64,000 nt of DNA, taken from the NCBI RefSeq assembly GCF_003046585.1, contig NZ_QAAE01000001.1, forward strand, positions 279,324-343,323, in the 5' to 3' direction. The position numbers were made by a program, and so were the translations under genes. Below, piece after piece: positions 1 through 9,835 of this stretch. The DNA is from Nitrosomonas aestuarii (GTDB taxonomy: Bacteria > Pseudomonadota > Gammaproteobacteria > Burkholderiales > Nitrosomonadaceae). Numbering within the stretch: the stretch's first letter is position 1; each line of letters opens with the position of its first letter. The notes under the pieces were generated by a model. That model worked only from the letters and a program-made list of their open reading frames with translations. It did no database searches and was not told the origin of the DNA.

Positions 1-261
1 GATGGCACGGTAAGACGTCAATCAATCCCGACTCCAATGCCGCAGCGCGTTGCGCCTTGACCTTGATATCCTGTATAACTTTTAACCGGAGAGATGATGG
101 GGCTGGTGTTAGTCAATTAATAGCTGGCATATCGAAATTAAGTTATGCAAGCTTCATTGAAAGCCGCATTTTGAACGTTCTATTTTGCTATTTAGTACGT
201 GACTATATGTATAGTGGCAGTTTTATTTTTATATAACATCGAGTAGGTAGTGATCAGAAAT
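1..261. other. Window edge, no complete gene
   Basis: No complete gene is seen here. On the minus strand a short open stretch (about 1-110) reads into the window edge, but it has a stop codon immediately upstream and no start codon, so it can only be a fragment or chance. The rest is AT-rich sequence downstream of nuoN. I see no convincing terminator hairpin for the nuo operon. Confidence 0.4.
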
Positions 262-1656
262 TTAAATAAGTCCGAGTACCCACTCAGGAAAAATACCGAA
301 AGCTATTATAAGCAGAGTGATAGTAACTACAATGATCAGTGTTCCCTGTGAATATTGTGCAGCACCCAGGTTTGTTTCATTTGTATCATAAAATACATTT
401 AAGATGCGTAAGTAGTAATAAAAAGCAAGCGCCGTATTGAGTACCGCTATGATTGCGAGTATTGTATGACCGGCTTCAATGGCGGCGCCAAAGGCGATCA
501 GTTTGGCAATAAATCCTGCGGTTGGAGGAACACCTGCGAGAGCCAGCAGACATACTCCCATAGCTATTCCCAGTACAGGGTGGCGTCGACCCAGTCCACG
601 AAATTCTTCCAGATCTTGTCGATCCTGGTCGTGGCGAGTGAATGCGGTTATGACTGCAAAAGTTCCCAGATTCATCAGCGCATAGGTTAGAGCATAATAA
701 ATGGCTGCGTCACGACCCAGGGAATTCCCTGCTGCCAGAGCAACAAAGATATAGCCGAGATGCGCAATGGACGAATAGGCTAGCAATCTTTTTAAATTCT
801 GTTGATGTAGTGCCAGAAGATTGCCTGCTACCATACTGGCTACCGCAAGCATCCATATTAATGGCAGCAAAGCTTCCCATATATGTTGCAACTGCATGCA
901 TAATAGCCGAATCAAAAATACCAGAGCAGCCACCTTTGCAATACTTGCAAACAATGCTGTTATCGGTGCGGGCGCAGCCTGATAAATATCCGGTGCCCAC
1001 ATGTGAAAGGGTATCAATGCCAGTTTGAACCCCACACCGACCAGAATCAAGGTTACAGAAATCGCAAGCAATTCTGCGTTGGTGGTCACAGCGCCCAATA
1101 CCGTTAAGTCTATGGTGCCGGCGCTTGTGTATGCCAGAGCAGTTCCATATAGAAAAAATGCAGCTGCAAAACCGGCAAGTAGAGCATATTTTACGCCACC
1201 CTCAATTGCGCCGTTGCGTGCCGGTTGCCAGGCAACAAGAGCGAATAGAGGCACCGTTAAAATTTCGAGCCCGACAAAGGCCATCATAAGATTTTGTGAA
1301 GCTATGAGCAGCGTCATGCCCAATGTGGAAAACAGAAGCAGACTTAAATATTCTTCGCGTACCTCGTTTTTAATCGGCGTGTAACCGGAAGAGAGAATGA
1401 TGATGACTGCGGTGCCAAACATAAAAAACTGAGTAAACAATCGGCTTAAGTTGTCGGTTACCAGCATGCCATTCACTTCATGCGGTGCATCCCAGAACAA
1501 AGTGGCTACAGCCCCGAGGAATAAAAAAGCTATCGCAACCATTGTTAATATTTGCGTCGAGACAGGTTTGGGCCAGACACCTAGAGCAAGTATCGTTAGT
1601 CCGCCCAGGATGAGAGCAATAAAAGGTGCCAGACTAATCAGGTCAGCGGAATGCAT
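262..1656 (-). CDS. nuoN: NADH-quinone oxidoreductase subunit N
   Basis: This is the last gene of the complex I operon. NuoN is one of three antiporter-like membrane subunits that translocate protons while NADH is oxidised by quinone. The 464-residue product is hydrophobic throughout, with about 13-14 membrane segments. It has the family signature in the middle (KLALIPFHMWAPDIYQAAPA, then KRLLAYSSIAHLGY). Length is close to E. coli NuoN (485). The ATG lies inside the end of nuoM (14-base overlap) with an AGGAA ribosome site, which implies translational coupling. The family call is secure. Confidence 0.97.
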   Translation of the reverse strand: MHSADLISLAPFIALILGGLTILALGVWPKPVSTQILTMVAIAFLFLGAVATLFWDAPHEVNGMLVTDNLSRLFTQFFMFGTAVIIILSSGYTPIKNEVREEYLSLLLFSTLGMTLLIASQNLMMAFVGLEILTVPLFALVAWQPARNGAIEGGVKYALLAGFAAAFFLYGTALAYTSAGTIDLTVLGAVTTNAELLAISVTLILVGVGFKLALIPFHMWAPDIYQAAPAPITALFASIAKVAALVFLIRLLCMQLQHIWEALLPLIWMLAVASMVAGNLLALHQQNLKRLLAYSSIAHLGYIFVALAAGNSLGRDAAIYYALTYALMNLGTFAVITAFTRHDQDRQDLEEFRGLGRRHPVLGIAMGVCLLALAGVPPTAGFIAKLIAFGAAIEAGHTILAIIAVLNTALAFYYYLRILNVFYDTNETNLGAAQYSQGTLIIVVTITLLIIAFGIFPEWVLGLI

Positions 1657-3145
1657 CTTCCGTTCCTGTCATTATTGCGGGATTAGATTCGATGATGCCG
1701 GTTGCGGGGACTTGCAGGTAATCGAGGAAGGGTGCTGGGTACAGACCCAGCCAAAGCACAGTCACTGCCAGTAACGTCAGTATCAGCATTTCACGGCGAT
1801 CAAGGTCTACCCAGATACGATCGCTGCTTTGCTCACCCAGCATTGCACGTTGGTACATCCATAGCAGATAGATAGCACTGGCGACAATACCCATGGCGCC
1901 TGCTATGGCAAGACTAGCTGAGACTTGGTATACACCGGCTAAAACTAGAAATTCACCCACAAAATTGGCCAATCCCGGCATACCCATAGCAGAAAGTGTG
2001 AAGAGTAGCAGCATGGCACCCAAGCGAGGCATCGGTGACAATAAACCGCCCATACAAGACAGCAAGCGGGTGCCGGTTCGTTCTTCCAACATGCCGATAG
2101 TCGCGAACATGGCGCTTGTTGTTGCACCGTGCGCAAGCATCAGAAGCATGGCGCCGTGCAGGCCTTCCTGGTTCCAAGTATAGATGCCAAACACGACGAA
2201 ACCAAGATGACTGATAGAGGAGTAAGCAATCAGCCGCTTTATGTCTTCCTGCACCAAGGCCAGTAAGGCGCCGTAGAGGATGCCGACCACGCCTAGTGCC
2301 ATAGCAAATGGTGCAAAATCTATAGAAGCTTCAGGGAAAAGCGGCAAGCAAAAACGCAGCAGGCCATAGGCTCCGGTTTTTAACAATAGGCCAGCGAGAA
2401 TAATACTGCCTGCAGTCGGCGCTTCTGTATGAGCATCGGGCAGCCAGCTGTGGATGGGGAAAAGCGGAATTTTAACGGCGAAGGCAACAAAAAATCCGAG
2501 CATTAGCCACATTCCGGTGTCACCAGACAGATTGGTATGTAGCAGCTTAAAGTAATCGAAGGTGTAAATGCCGGTCTGCTCACCGTGAATAAAATACAGT
2601 CCGAGAATCGCTACCAGCATCAGCAAAGAACCCGTTACTGTGAAAAGAAAGAATTTGTAGGCAGCGTAGAGCCGTCGCTCATGTCCCCATAATCCAATCA
2701 AAAAATACATTGGCACCAGCATAAGCTCCCAGAACACATAGAACAGTATCAGATCCAATGCCAGAAAGACGCCAATAATACCCGCCTGGGTGGCAAGCAG
2801 CAGTGCAGCGAAAGTGGACCAGTTATGGCTAATTGAGCGCCATGAAACGAGTATCGCTATCGGAACAAGCAGTGTGGTTAGCAATACCAGCAGCAGGCTC
2901 AGGCCGTCCATCCCCAGCAGAAACTGAATACCCATTGTCGGAATCCAGGGAACCTGAACTATGTATAGGTAGCCGTCAGAGTCAGGGCTTGCGATCCACC
3001 AGAGACCCAGTGCAATAGACAGCTCAACAGTGGAGATGGTTAACGCGGCCCAGCGAACGTAGATTGTTTTGTTGTGGCCTGTCAGTGCGATCATGAGCGC
3101 GCCTGACAAAGGCAGGAATATTAATACACTTAACAACCAGTTCAT
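1643..3145 (-). CDS. nuoM: NADH-quinone oxidoreductase subunit M
   Basis: Antiporter-like proton-pumping subunit of complex I, 500 residues and about 14 membrane segments. The conserved glutamate sits in FWELMLVPMYFLIG (about residue 138), and the conserved lysine in AVKIPLFPIHSWLPDAHTEA (about residue 228). In this family both belong to the proton path. A GGTGAG ribosome site precedes the ATG, and the gene starts 7 bases after the nuoL stop. Length is nearly that of E. coli NuoM (509). Confidence 0.98.
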   Translation of the reverse strand: MNWLLSVLIFLPLSGALMIALTGHNKTIYVRWAALTISTVELSIALGLWWIASPDSDGYLYIVQVPWIPTMGIQFLLGMDGLSLLLVLLTTLLVPIAILVSWRSISHNWSTFAALLLATQAGIIGVFLALDLILFYVFWELMLVPMYFLIGLWGHERRLYAAYKFFLFTVTGSLLMLVAILGLYFIHGEQTGIYTFDYFKLLHTNLSGDTGMWLMLGFFVAFAVKIPLFPIHSWLPDAHTEAPTAGSIILAGLLLKTGAYGLLRFCLPLFPEASIDFAPFAMALGVVGILYGALLALVQEDIKRLIAYSSISHLGFVVFGIYTWNQEGLHGAMLLMLAHGATTSAMFATIGMLEERTGTRLLSCMGGLLSPMPRLGAMLLLFTLSAMGMPGLANFVGEFLVLAGVYQVSASLAIAGAMGIVASAIYLLWMYQRAMLGEQSSDRIWVDLDRREMLILTLLAVTVLWLGLYPAPFLDYLQVPATGIIESNPAIMTGTEDAFR

Positions 3146-3152
3146 AGTATTC

Positions 3153-5090
3153 TCACCATAGCCAATAACCCAATAGGAAAACGGCTCCAGCGCTGATCAT
3201 CAGGGCGTAGCGACTTAACAAGCCATTTTGTGTGGCGCTTAGCCGCATATGTCCGAGCCGGAGTCCTGCCAACAATCCAGTGATACTTTTATTAAGCACG
3301 CCGTACTCCAGGCCATCTCGGCAGGCTGTAGCAACAGTCATACCTGAACGTGTCATTTTTTGCAGCGTCCCCTCAATTAAGAGCGCTTCCACATTCTTAA
3401 AAAAGCGAGCCAGCGTGAAATAAGGACGTATCAGAATAATTTGATAGAGCGCGTCAAAATTCCAGCCGGTACGCAAAAACGCTGCCAAAGGCAGCTCGAA
3501 TCCCAACTTTTCACGGCGCACAAGAACGAGTGCGACCCCGATACCGATCAACGGCAGCACACAGGCGATGAATTGCAGACTGTAAGCAGTCGCAAGTGTG
3601 GGATGGCTTGCTGATCCAAGTTCATCCCTCAGCCAGTCACTCCACAGGTGCAGGCCTGGCCAACCTTCGGGAAACTCAACAAAGCCAACGACAAGGCTTG
3701 CAAGGGCTAGGATAGACAATGACCATGTCATTGGAGCGGGGATTGGAGGCATTGGTGAGCCGGATCGTGAACCTTGGAATACAAAAAAGTAAACGCGAAA
3801 AATATAAACTGCCGTCAACAGCGAACCGAAAGCTGCAAAAGCCCATAATAAAGGGCCTGTAGGTGCAGACCATGTGGCGGTTAGAATGGCTTCCTTACTA
3901 TAAAAGCCAGCGGTAATGATAGGAAAGCCTGCTAACGATGCAGCACCGATCAGAAAACACCAGCGTATCAGTGATGAGTGATTGCCGCGTTTACCCAGAT
4001 TGTGAATATTGTGTTCATTGTCATTGGTACGGATCATTGTGCCGGCTGTCAAGAACAGTAAGGCTTTAAAAAAGGCGTGTGTAGTTAGATGGAGCAATGC
4101 CAACGCGTTGGCGCCGCAACCCAGTGCCAGAAACATATAACCAACCTGACTGATTGTAGAATATGCCAGTACTCGCTTGATATCGTTTTGTGCCAGTGCC
4201 GCGCTGGCCCCATAGATAATGGTCAGCGTGCCGATGGCCGCTACAGACCATTGAACCTGAGGTGCCAGTTCGAACAAAGGATAAGTACGTGCGATCAAGT
4301 AAACGCCGGCTGTAACCATAGTGGCGGCGTGAATCAATGCAGAAACCGGACTGGGTCCTGCCATGGCGTCCGGTAGCCAAATCTGTAACGGTAATTGGGC
4401 CGATTTGCCGATAGCGCCGCCAAGGATCAGCAATGCTGCCAGGATGGGCATCTGTGAACCTGTTTCCCACTGTACCGTGGCATTTGCAAGTAGGACTGAC
4501 ACCGACAGTTCATTAAACTCGTTGAACAGCAGGAAAATACCGAGCGCCAGTGATAGGTCACCGATACGGGTGGTGATGAACGCTTTACGACCTGCACTGG
4601 CACGCAGTGGGTCCCGGTACCAGAATCCAATCAGGGCAAAAGAACAGAGTCCAACCAGTTCCCATCCCAAATAGAGCAACAACAGATTATCGGCAAGTAT
4701 CAGAAGCAGCATGCCCGCCAGAAATAGATTGAGAAAAAAATAGTAGCGGCGTTGATCGCTGTCACCGGCCATAAAAGTTATCGAGTAGATATGAATCAGC
4801 AAACCGATACTACTGACTACACTCACCATTACCAAGGCAAGGCGATCAAGCGTAAATCCTATTGTTGGCATCCAGTTGCCTACTCCTATCCATGTGTAAA
4901 GCGTTTGCTGGAGCGGCTGGCTGGTGGCGGCACCCATCAACCATGCCAACAGCACGGTCAGAAAAGCAACGGCTGCGGCACAACTTGCCAGAATAGAGAA
5001 ATGTCTTTGCTTTAGGTATCCTCCCAGCAAGGCGATTATCAGTGCACCGAGCATGGGTGAACCGGGAATCAACCACAGAAACTGGCTCAT
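3153..5090 (-). CDS. nuoL: NADH-quinone oxidoreductase subunit L
   Basis: Largest antiporter-like subunit of complex I, at the tip of the membrane arm. The 645-residue protein has the conserved glutamate in LGWELVGLCSFALIGFWY and the lysine motif KSAQLPLQIWLPDAMAGPSP, followed by a C-terminal extension. In the family that extension forms the long lateral helix that runs along NuoM and NuoN. It is slightly longer than E. coli NuoL (613). The start overlaps the nuoK stop (ATGA), so expression is probably coupled. Confidence 0.98.
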   Translation of the reverse strand: MSQFLWLIPGSPMLGALIIALLGGYLKQRHFSILASCAAAVAFLTVLLAWLMGAATSQPLQQTLYTWIGVGNWMPTIGFTLDRLALVMVSVVSSIGLLIHIYSITFMAGDSDQRRYYFFLNLFLAGMLLLILADNLLLLYLGWELVGLCSFALIGFWYRDPLRASAGRKAFITTRIGDLSLALGIFLLFNEFNELSVSVLLANATVQWETGSQMPILAALLILGGAIGKSAQLPLQIWLPDAMAGPSPVSALIHAATMVTAGVYLIARTYPLFELAPQVQWSVAAIGTLTIIYGASAALAQNDIKRVLAYSTISQVGYMFLALGCGANALALLHLTTHAFFKALLFLTAGTMIRTNDNEHNIHNLGKRGNHSSLIRWCFLIGAASLAGFPIITAGFYSKEAILTATWSAPTGPLLWAFAAFGSLLTAVYIFRVYFFVFQGSRSGSPMPPIPAPMTWSLSILALASLVVGFVEFPEGWPGLHLWSDWLRDELGSASHPTLATAYSLQFIACVLPLIGIGVALVLVRREKLGFELPLAAFLRTGWNFDALYQIILIRPYFTLARFFKNVEALLIEGTLQKMTRSGMTVATACRDGLEYGVLNKSITGLLAGLRLGHMRLSATQNGLLSRYALMISAGAVFLLGYWLW

Positions 5091-5410
5091 GGCGCTCCAC
5101 CTTTGGTGTCATCCTTAAGCCGGGTGAGCATGTCCACCTGTGTCGTTTTGAGGTGTTCAAAAGCTAACCACACCAGAATCAACGCTACGGCCAGTTCGGC
5201 TGCAGTGACTACCATCAGGAAAATGGTCAATACCTGACCATCAGGATTATTCCAGTATTGACCGGCTGCTATGGCCGTCAAGGCTACCCCGTTGAACATG
5301 ACTTCTAAGCCCATCAAAATGAAAAGCAGTTCGCGTCGTAGCAGTATGATTGCAAGCCCCAGTACGAACAGGAGTGCTGCAATAGTAAGACTGTGGCTGA
5401 GCGGAATCAT
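5087..5410 (-). CDS. nuoK: NADH-quinone oxidoreductase subunit K
   Basis: Small membrane subunit of complex I: 107 residues, three membrane helices. The functionally important glutamate is visible in LMGLEVMFNGVAL (about residue 35). A second acidic position lies in helix two (TAAELAVALIL). Both ends overlap neighbours by four bases (ATGA with nuoJ upstream and nuoL downstream), typical of tightly coupled nuo genes. Confidence 0.97.
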   Translation of the reverse strand: MIPLSHSLTIAALLFVLGLAIILLRRELLFILMGLEVMFNGVALTAIAAGQYWNNPDGQVLTIFLMVVTAAELAVALILVWLAFEHLKTTQVDMLTRLKDDTKGGAP

Positions 5411-5898
5411 GAGCGTTCCTTACGGCTGAGATAAAGCGCGGCTACGAGTGCCGCCAATAATAAAACGGCAGCGACTTCTACTACCAGAAGATAGGGCCCG
5501 AACAATGCAAGTCCCACTGCTTTGGGTTCAATTGCTGTAATATTATTTGTTGCTGTAATCTGGAATCTGTTGAGTATCCACAACAGTTCCAGTAATAGTA
5601 TCAGCGCCAGGAATGCAGGTCCTTTCCAGCCGGATGCCAGTGGCGCTGACTGGTTTTGTCCGGGTCGCAGATTCATCACCATAATCAGAAATAAAAACAA
5701 TACCATGATTGCTCCGGCATAAATCATGACTTGAAGAGCGGCCAGCAGTGGTGCTCCGAGCAGAAAAAATAACAATGCCAGCGCCAGTAAAGATATGACA
5801 AGATAGAGTGCGGCATGCACCGGATGAGGCGCTATCAATATCGCACTGGCAGCAAGCACTGCGATGGCGCTGGTGAGATAAAAAATAATTTCATACAT
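5407..5898 (-). CDS. nuoJ: NADH-quinone oxidoreductase subunit J
   Basis: Membrane subunit of complex I, 163 residues and about five helices. The recognisable core is HPVHAALYLVISLLALALLF and the MIYAGAIMVLFLFLIMVMNL segment, which in the family holds the pi-bulge helix that couples quinone chemistry to proton pumping. It is a little shorter than E. coli NuoJ (184). A gap of about 105 bases separates it from nuoI, the largest within the operon. Confidence 0.96.
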   Translation of the reverse strand: MYEIIFYLTSAIAVLAASAILIAPHPVHAALYLVISLLALALLFFLLGAPLLAALQVMIYAGAIMVLFLFLIMVMNLRPGQNQSAPLASGWKGPAFLALILLLELLWILNRFQITATNNITAIEPKAVGLALFGPYLLVVEVAAVLLLAALVAALYLSRKERS

Positions 5899-6003
5899 AG
5901 TCTGTATTCATTGGATTGAGGGTTACTATGGCAATTTTTTGTACTCTTCAGTTGACTGTCAATTGCTGTATGATGCATCGCATCAAAAAGGGGCCGTCTT
6001 TTG

Positions 6004-6558
6004 TCAGGGTAGATTATTATCACGATCCACTGGCGACATATCGGTTTCAGCAGCACCAATCTTTTTTCCGCTTATCGCAACACCAGCATGCCGGTAAAAA
6101 TTATAGCCTGGGTATTTTCCCTGTCCATCGATCAATAGCTGTTCTTTGTTATATATCAAACTTTCATGACGGCGCTCGCACATTTCGAAATCCGGTGTGA
6201 GTTGAATTGCAAGCGTTGGACATGCTTCCTCGCAAAATCCACAGAAGATACAGCGACTGAAATCAATGGAAAAGGTTTCCGGATAGCGGCGCCCGTCATC
6301 ATTTTGACGTGCCTGCAGATGGATACAATCCACCGGGCATACCGCCGAGCATAAGTAACAAGCAACACAGCGCTCTTCGCCGTCAGGGTCACGTGTAAGC
6401 ACAATGCGCCCGCGCCAGCGTGAGGGTAACGGGCGTTTGATTTCGGGATAAGACACCGTTTCACGTTTTACAAAAGCGTGGCGCAGCACTGTCCATAGTG
6501 AGCGGCATAGTCCCAAAATCAGTGTTGGTACGGGTTTATTCGTTCGTTTCTTTTGCAT
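6004..6558 (-). CDS. nuoI: NADH-quinone oxidoreductase subunit I (2x[4Fe-4S])
   Basis: Hydrophilic connecting subunit of complex I that carries clusters N6a and N6b, passing electrons from NuoG toward NuoB. Two full ferredoxin motifs are present: [16 protein letters not shown] and [16 protein letters not shown]. At 184 residues it matches E. coli NuoI (180). The gene begins 5 bases after nuoH ends, with no sign of degeneration. Confidence 0.97.
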   Translation of the reverse strand: MQKKRTNKPVPTLILGLCRSLWTVLRHAFVKRETVSYPEIKRPLPSRWRGRIVLTRDPDGEERCVACYLCSAVCPVDCIHLQARQNDDGRRYPETFSIDFSRCIFCGFCEEACPTLAIQLTPDFEMCERRHESLIYNKEQLLIDGQGKYPGYNFYRHAGVAISGKKIGAAETDMSPVDRDNNLP

Positions 6559-6563
6559 GGCTA

Positions 6564-7526
6564 TTAACCTTCCATCCAGAACAATCCTAATACCGCTGTA
6601 ACCATGAGGTTAACCAAGGCTGCGGGTAATAAGAACTTCCAACCAATATGCATAAGTTGATCGTAACGCAGTCGCGGCAGACTTGTGCGCAACCAGAAGA
6701 ATAGAAAAATCAATGCTAGTGTTTTTATGGTGAACCAGACGGCACCAGGAAACCATGGGCCATGCCAGCCGCCTAAAAACAGAACCGTTGCCAATGCCGC
6801 AATAAGGAGTACACCAATGTACTCGCCCAGAAAAAAGAAAGCGAATTTGATATCGCCGTATTCAGTATTGTAACCGGATGCCAGTTCGTTTTCAGCTTCA
6901 GGAAGGTCGAATGGCAAGCGATTGGTCTCGGCAATGCCGCATATCAGGAAGATAATGAATCCGATGGGTTGCAAAATAATAAACGGTATTTCCTGAGCCG
7001 AAACAATATCTACCAGGCTAAATGAACCGCTTAATATCACGACACCCATGAGCGCGAGTCCCATCGGTAATTCGTAACTGATCATTTGTGCAGCAGAGCG
7101 CAGGCCGCCAAACAACGGATATTTGCTGTTGGAAGCCCATCCGCCAAGCATAATGCCGTAAACCCGCAACGAAGACAGTGCCATTATAAACAGTAAAGCG
7201 ATATTAATATCTGCCAGCCACCAGTTATAGCTTACTGGTACGACAACAAAACTGAGCAGCGCGGTGAAAGGGACAATAATTGAAGCGATAATATAGATTT
7301 TACGATCGGCAAAAGGAGGCACGAAGTGTTCTTTGGTTACCAGTTTCAGAAAATCGGCAGCGGGTTGCAATATGCCAAAAGGGCCGGCGCGATTGGGGCC
7401 GAGGCGATCCTGCAGCAGCGCGATTATCCGGCGCTCACCATAAACCATCAAGGCCGCGATAGAAAACAATACCAGCAGTACTAGCGCCAGCCCTGAAAGC
7501 GTCAGAAGCCATTGAATGAGATTCAT
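6564..7526 (-). CDS. nuoH: NADH-quinone oxidoreductase subunit H
   Basis: Membrane subunit that forms much of the quinone-binding chamber of complex I. The 320-residue product has about eight or nine membrane helices. It shows the diagnostic N-terminal motif ([20 protein letters not shown]) and the acidic loop with [16 protein letters not shown]. Length agrees with E. coli NuoH (325). The start overlaps the nuoG stop by four bases. Confidence 0.97.
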   Translation of the reverse strand: MNLIQWLLTLSGLALVLLVLFSIAALMVYGERRIIALLQDRLGPNRAGPFGILQPAADFLKLVTKEHFVPPFADRKIYIIASIIVPFTALLSFVVVPVSYNWWLADINIALLFIMALSSLRVYGIMLGGWASNSKYPLFGGLRSAAQMISYELPMGLALMGVVILSGSFSLVDIVSAQEIPFIILQPIGFIIFLICGIAETNRLPFDLPEAENELASGYNTEYGDIKFAFFFLGEYIGVLLIAALATVLFLGGWHGPWFPGAVWFTIKTLALIFLFFWLRTSLPRLRYDQLMHIGWKFLLPAALVNLMVTAVLGLFWMEG

Positions 7527-9835
7527 AACACTTTTTCCAGTTCAATTGGGTCGCCGTGGCCGAGGCCTAGTCTAACGAGCACGTTACGTCCGATGCCGAC
7601 TGTGCCAGCAGCTATGTTTTGATTAAGCTGCACGGGGAGTACTACTGAATCGGCAGAGCCACGCAGTCTGATTTTAGAACCATCCACAATGCCTGTTGCA
7701 GTGGCAGTTGCCTGTTCAATCATTGCAATAGTTGCTGGTGCAAGCGAAGTCAGGCCTGGTGCAAAGCTGGCAAGCGTTTCATCGCCGTACCAGCTCATCA
7801 GAGCAGTCTGCCATGTACTATTATTGCTGGATAGCAGTGGGGAGCCCGCAGATGGAGAGTCTGATATGGGTGGCAAGGATACGGGGATCGGTGATCCTAA
7901 GGTACCCGGTGCAGGTACCTGGAAATCAGGAAAAGTATCTTGCAGTACAGATAAAACATCTTGCCGTGAACATTCGAGATACTTGGCCAGGTCTGCAATC
8001 ACGTCCGCTGCACTGGGCAGGTATTCAGGGCGATGGAAAACAGGTAAGAAGCTCTGGGCACGGCCTTCGTAGTTGACAAAAGTACCCCCGCGTTCTGTCC
8101 ATGCGGCTACAGGAAACAGAATATCAGCTGCTTCTGCAGTGGCTGTCAGAATACAGTCGAGAACGATCAGCGTGTTGAGATTCCTGCATGCTGCACGCCA
8201 GCGCAAGCCAAAACGCGGGTCGCTGAATGGATCATTACCCGCAACAATCAAAGTCTTGATTTTTCCTGTTTCAACTGACTCAAGAATCTGCATGGCATTG
8301 CCCTCCGGTGCAAGTAAAGCACTTCCATAAGCATTGGGACCGGATAATGCGTATGTGAGCCTGGCATTGGGTCCTAACGTAATTGCCAGTTTTGCAAGAA
8401 CGGACGCATCCGTTGCCGTTAGCGTTTCGATCGTGCCGATCAGTAGCGGTTGCCGGGCTTTTATCAGGGATTTCGCGATGACTGCCATTGGGTCATCAGA
8501 AATGTCTCTGCCTGCCAATAGGGCGTTAATAAGTGTGCACAAATGTGATAGCTTTGCATACATTTCCCGAGGCGGCACCGTTATTGCACTGGTTGTGAAC
8601 TGGGCCAGCGGCGTGGGGCTACTGTGAAACAGTGTCAGTTCAGCGCCTTTGCGATACGCTTGGCGTAAGGCCAGATCAATCATCGGGGCATGTGCGGTCA
8701 GATCACCTATAATCAATGCTGCGTCAATCTGTTCCATTTCAATTAGGGACGGGGCGCCTGCCGAATTTTGCAGCCAGCTGACGGCAGCGATTGTTGCAGC
8801 TTCCAGTGCAGGATCATTAAATGCTGTAAAGACCCCGCCTACTTCATTAAGCAAGGCTTGCAGCATTGTGTTACCTTCCAGATCCTCCCGTGCCGAACCG
8901 ATCCCTCCAATACAGTTTTGAGTCGCTTTGATCCGTGTTGTGGCTGCGTTAAGTGCCTTGTGGTAACTTGTGTTTTCACCTGAGACGCGTGGTGACAGCA
9001 GACGGGCGCAATGTTCACTGTACTGATGACCATAGCGCCCGCGGTCACAGATAAACCAGCGGTTGAGTTCGGGATGCGTCCGAGAGCGGACCCGGCGCAG
9101 CGTGCCGTCTCTTGCGCCGGGTAGCGTATTGCAACCGACGCTGCAGTGAGGACAGATGGAAGGTGCGGTATTCAGATCCCAGGCACGCGCAAACCGTTGC
9201 CGAAATAGGGCGTCGGTAAAAACGCCAGTCGGACAGATCTCGACCAGATTGCCGGCAAAGGGGCTTTCTAGCGGCCCATCCTGAAAGCGTCCAAAATAAA
9301 CTTCGTTGCGCAAACGCATGGCACCGAGATCATTACCCAATGCATAATCCTGGTAAAAGCGAGTGCAGCGGTAACAAGTAATACAGCGGTTCATCTCATG
9401 GTGAATCAAGGGGCCCAGATCCTGATTTGTGAAAGTGCGCTTGCGGCCGCGGTAGCGCCGATAGGGCGGACCGCAAGTGACAGTCATTTCCTGCAAATGA
9501 CATTCGCCGCCTTCATCACAGATCGGACAGTCATGAGGATGATTGATCATCAACAATTCTATAACATGTCGCCTTACCTGTTGTGCTGCGGCAGCTGAGA
9601 CGGAAACTTCCAGACCTTCTTTGGCGGGCTCAAGACAAGCCATTGTCAGTCGTGGGGCCTCGTTGGAATTTTTGGGTTTGATTTCCACGGCGCAGAGGCG
9701 GCAGGCGCCGAGACTGTCAAGCGCGGCATGATAGCAAAAATGGGGAATTTCCACATCGGCTTCCAGCGCAGCGCGAAGTATATTATCACCAGGTTTGAAA
9801 GCAATGGTGCGACCGTCAATCAAAATCGTACTCAT
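7523..9835 (-). CDS. nuoG: NADH-quinone oxidoreductase subunit G
   Basis: Large iron-sulfur subunit of the complex I peripheral arm, 770 residues. In order: an N-terminal [2Fe-2S] domain (cysteines in HFCYHAALDSLGACRLCAVE), the His-Cys cluster region (HPHDCPICDEGGECHLQ), and a ferredoxin-like region (CITCYRCTRF, ICPTGV). Next is CPHCSVGCN plus a later cysteine (WFICDRGR), which looks like ligands of the extra N7 cluster known from E. coli NuoG. A degenerate molybdopterin-oxidoreductase domain follows. It is shorter than E. coli NuoG (908), mostly in the C-terminal part. Confidence 0.96.
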   Translation of the reverse strand: MSTILIDGRTIAFKPGDNILRAALEADVEIPHFCYHAALDSLGACRLCAVEIKPKNSNEAPRLTMACLEPAKEGLEVSVSAAAAQQVRRHVIELLMINHPHDCPICDEGGECHLQEMTVTCGPPYRRYRGRKRTFTNQDLGPLIHHEMNRCITCYRCTRFYQDYALGNDLGAMRLRNEVYFGRFQDGPLESPFAGNLVEICPTGVFTDALFRQRFARAWDLNTAPSICPHCSVGCNTLPGARDGTLRRVRSRTHPELNRWFICDRGRYGHQYSEHCARLLSPRVSGENTSYHKALNAATTRIKATQNCIGGIGSAREDLEGNTMLQALLNEVGGVFTAFNDPALEAATIAAVSWLQNSAGAPSLIEMEQIDAALIIGDLTAHAPMIDLALRQAYRKGAELTLFHSSPTPLAQFTTSAITVPPREMYAKLSHLCTLINALLAGRDISDDPMAVIAKSLIKARQPLLIGTIETLTATDASVLAKLAITLGPNARLTYALSGPNAYGSALLAPEGNAMQILESVETGKIKTLIVAGNDPFSDPRFGLRWRAACRNLNTLIVLDCILTATAEAADILFPVAAWTERGGTFVNYEGRAQSFLPVFHRPEYLPSAADVIADLAKYLECSRQDVLSVLQDTFPDFQVPAPGTLGSPIPVSLPPISDSPSAGSPLLSSNNSTWQTALMSWYGDETLASFAPGLTSLAPATIAMIEQATATATGIVDGSKIRLRGSADSVVLPVQLNQNIAAGTVGIGRNVLVRLGLGHGDPIELEKVL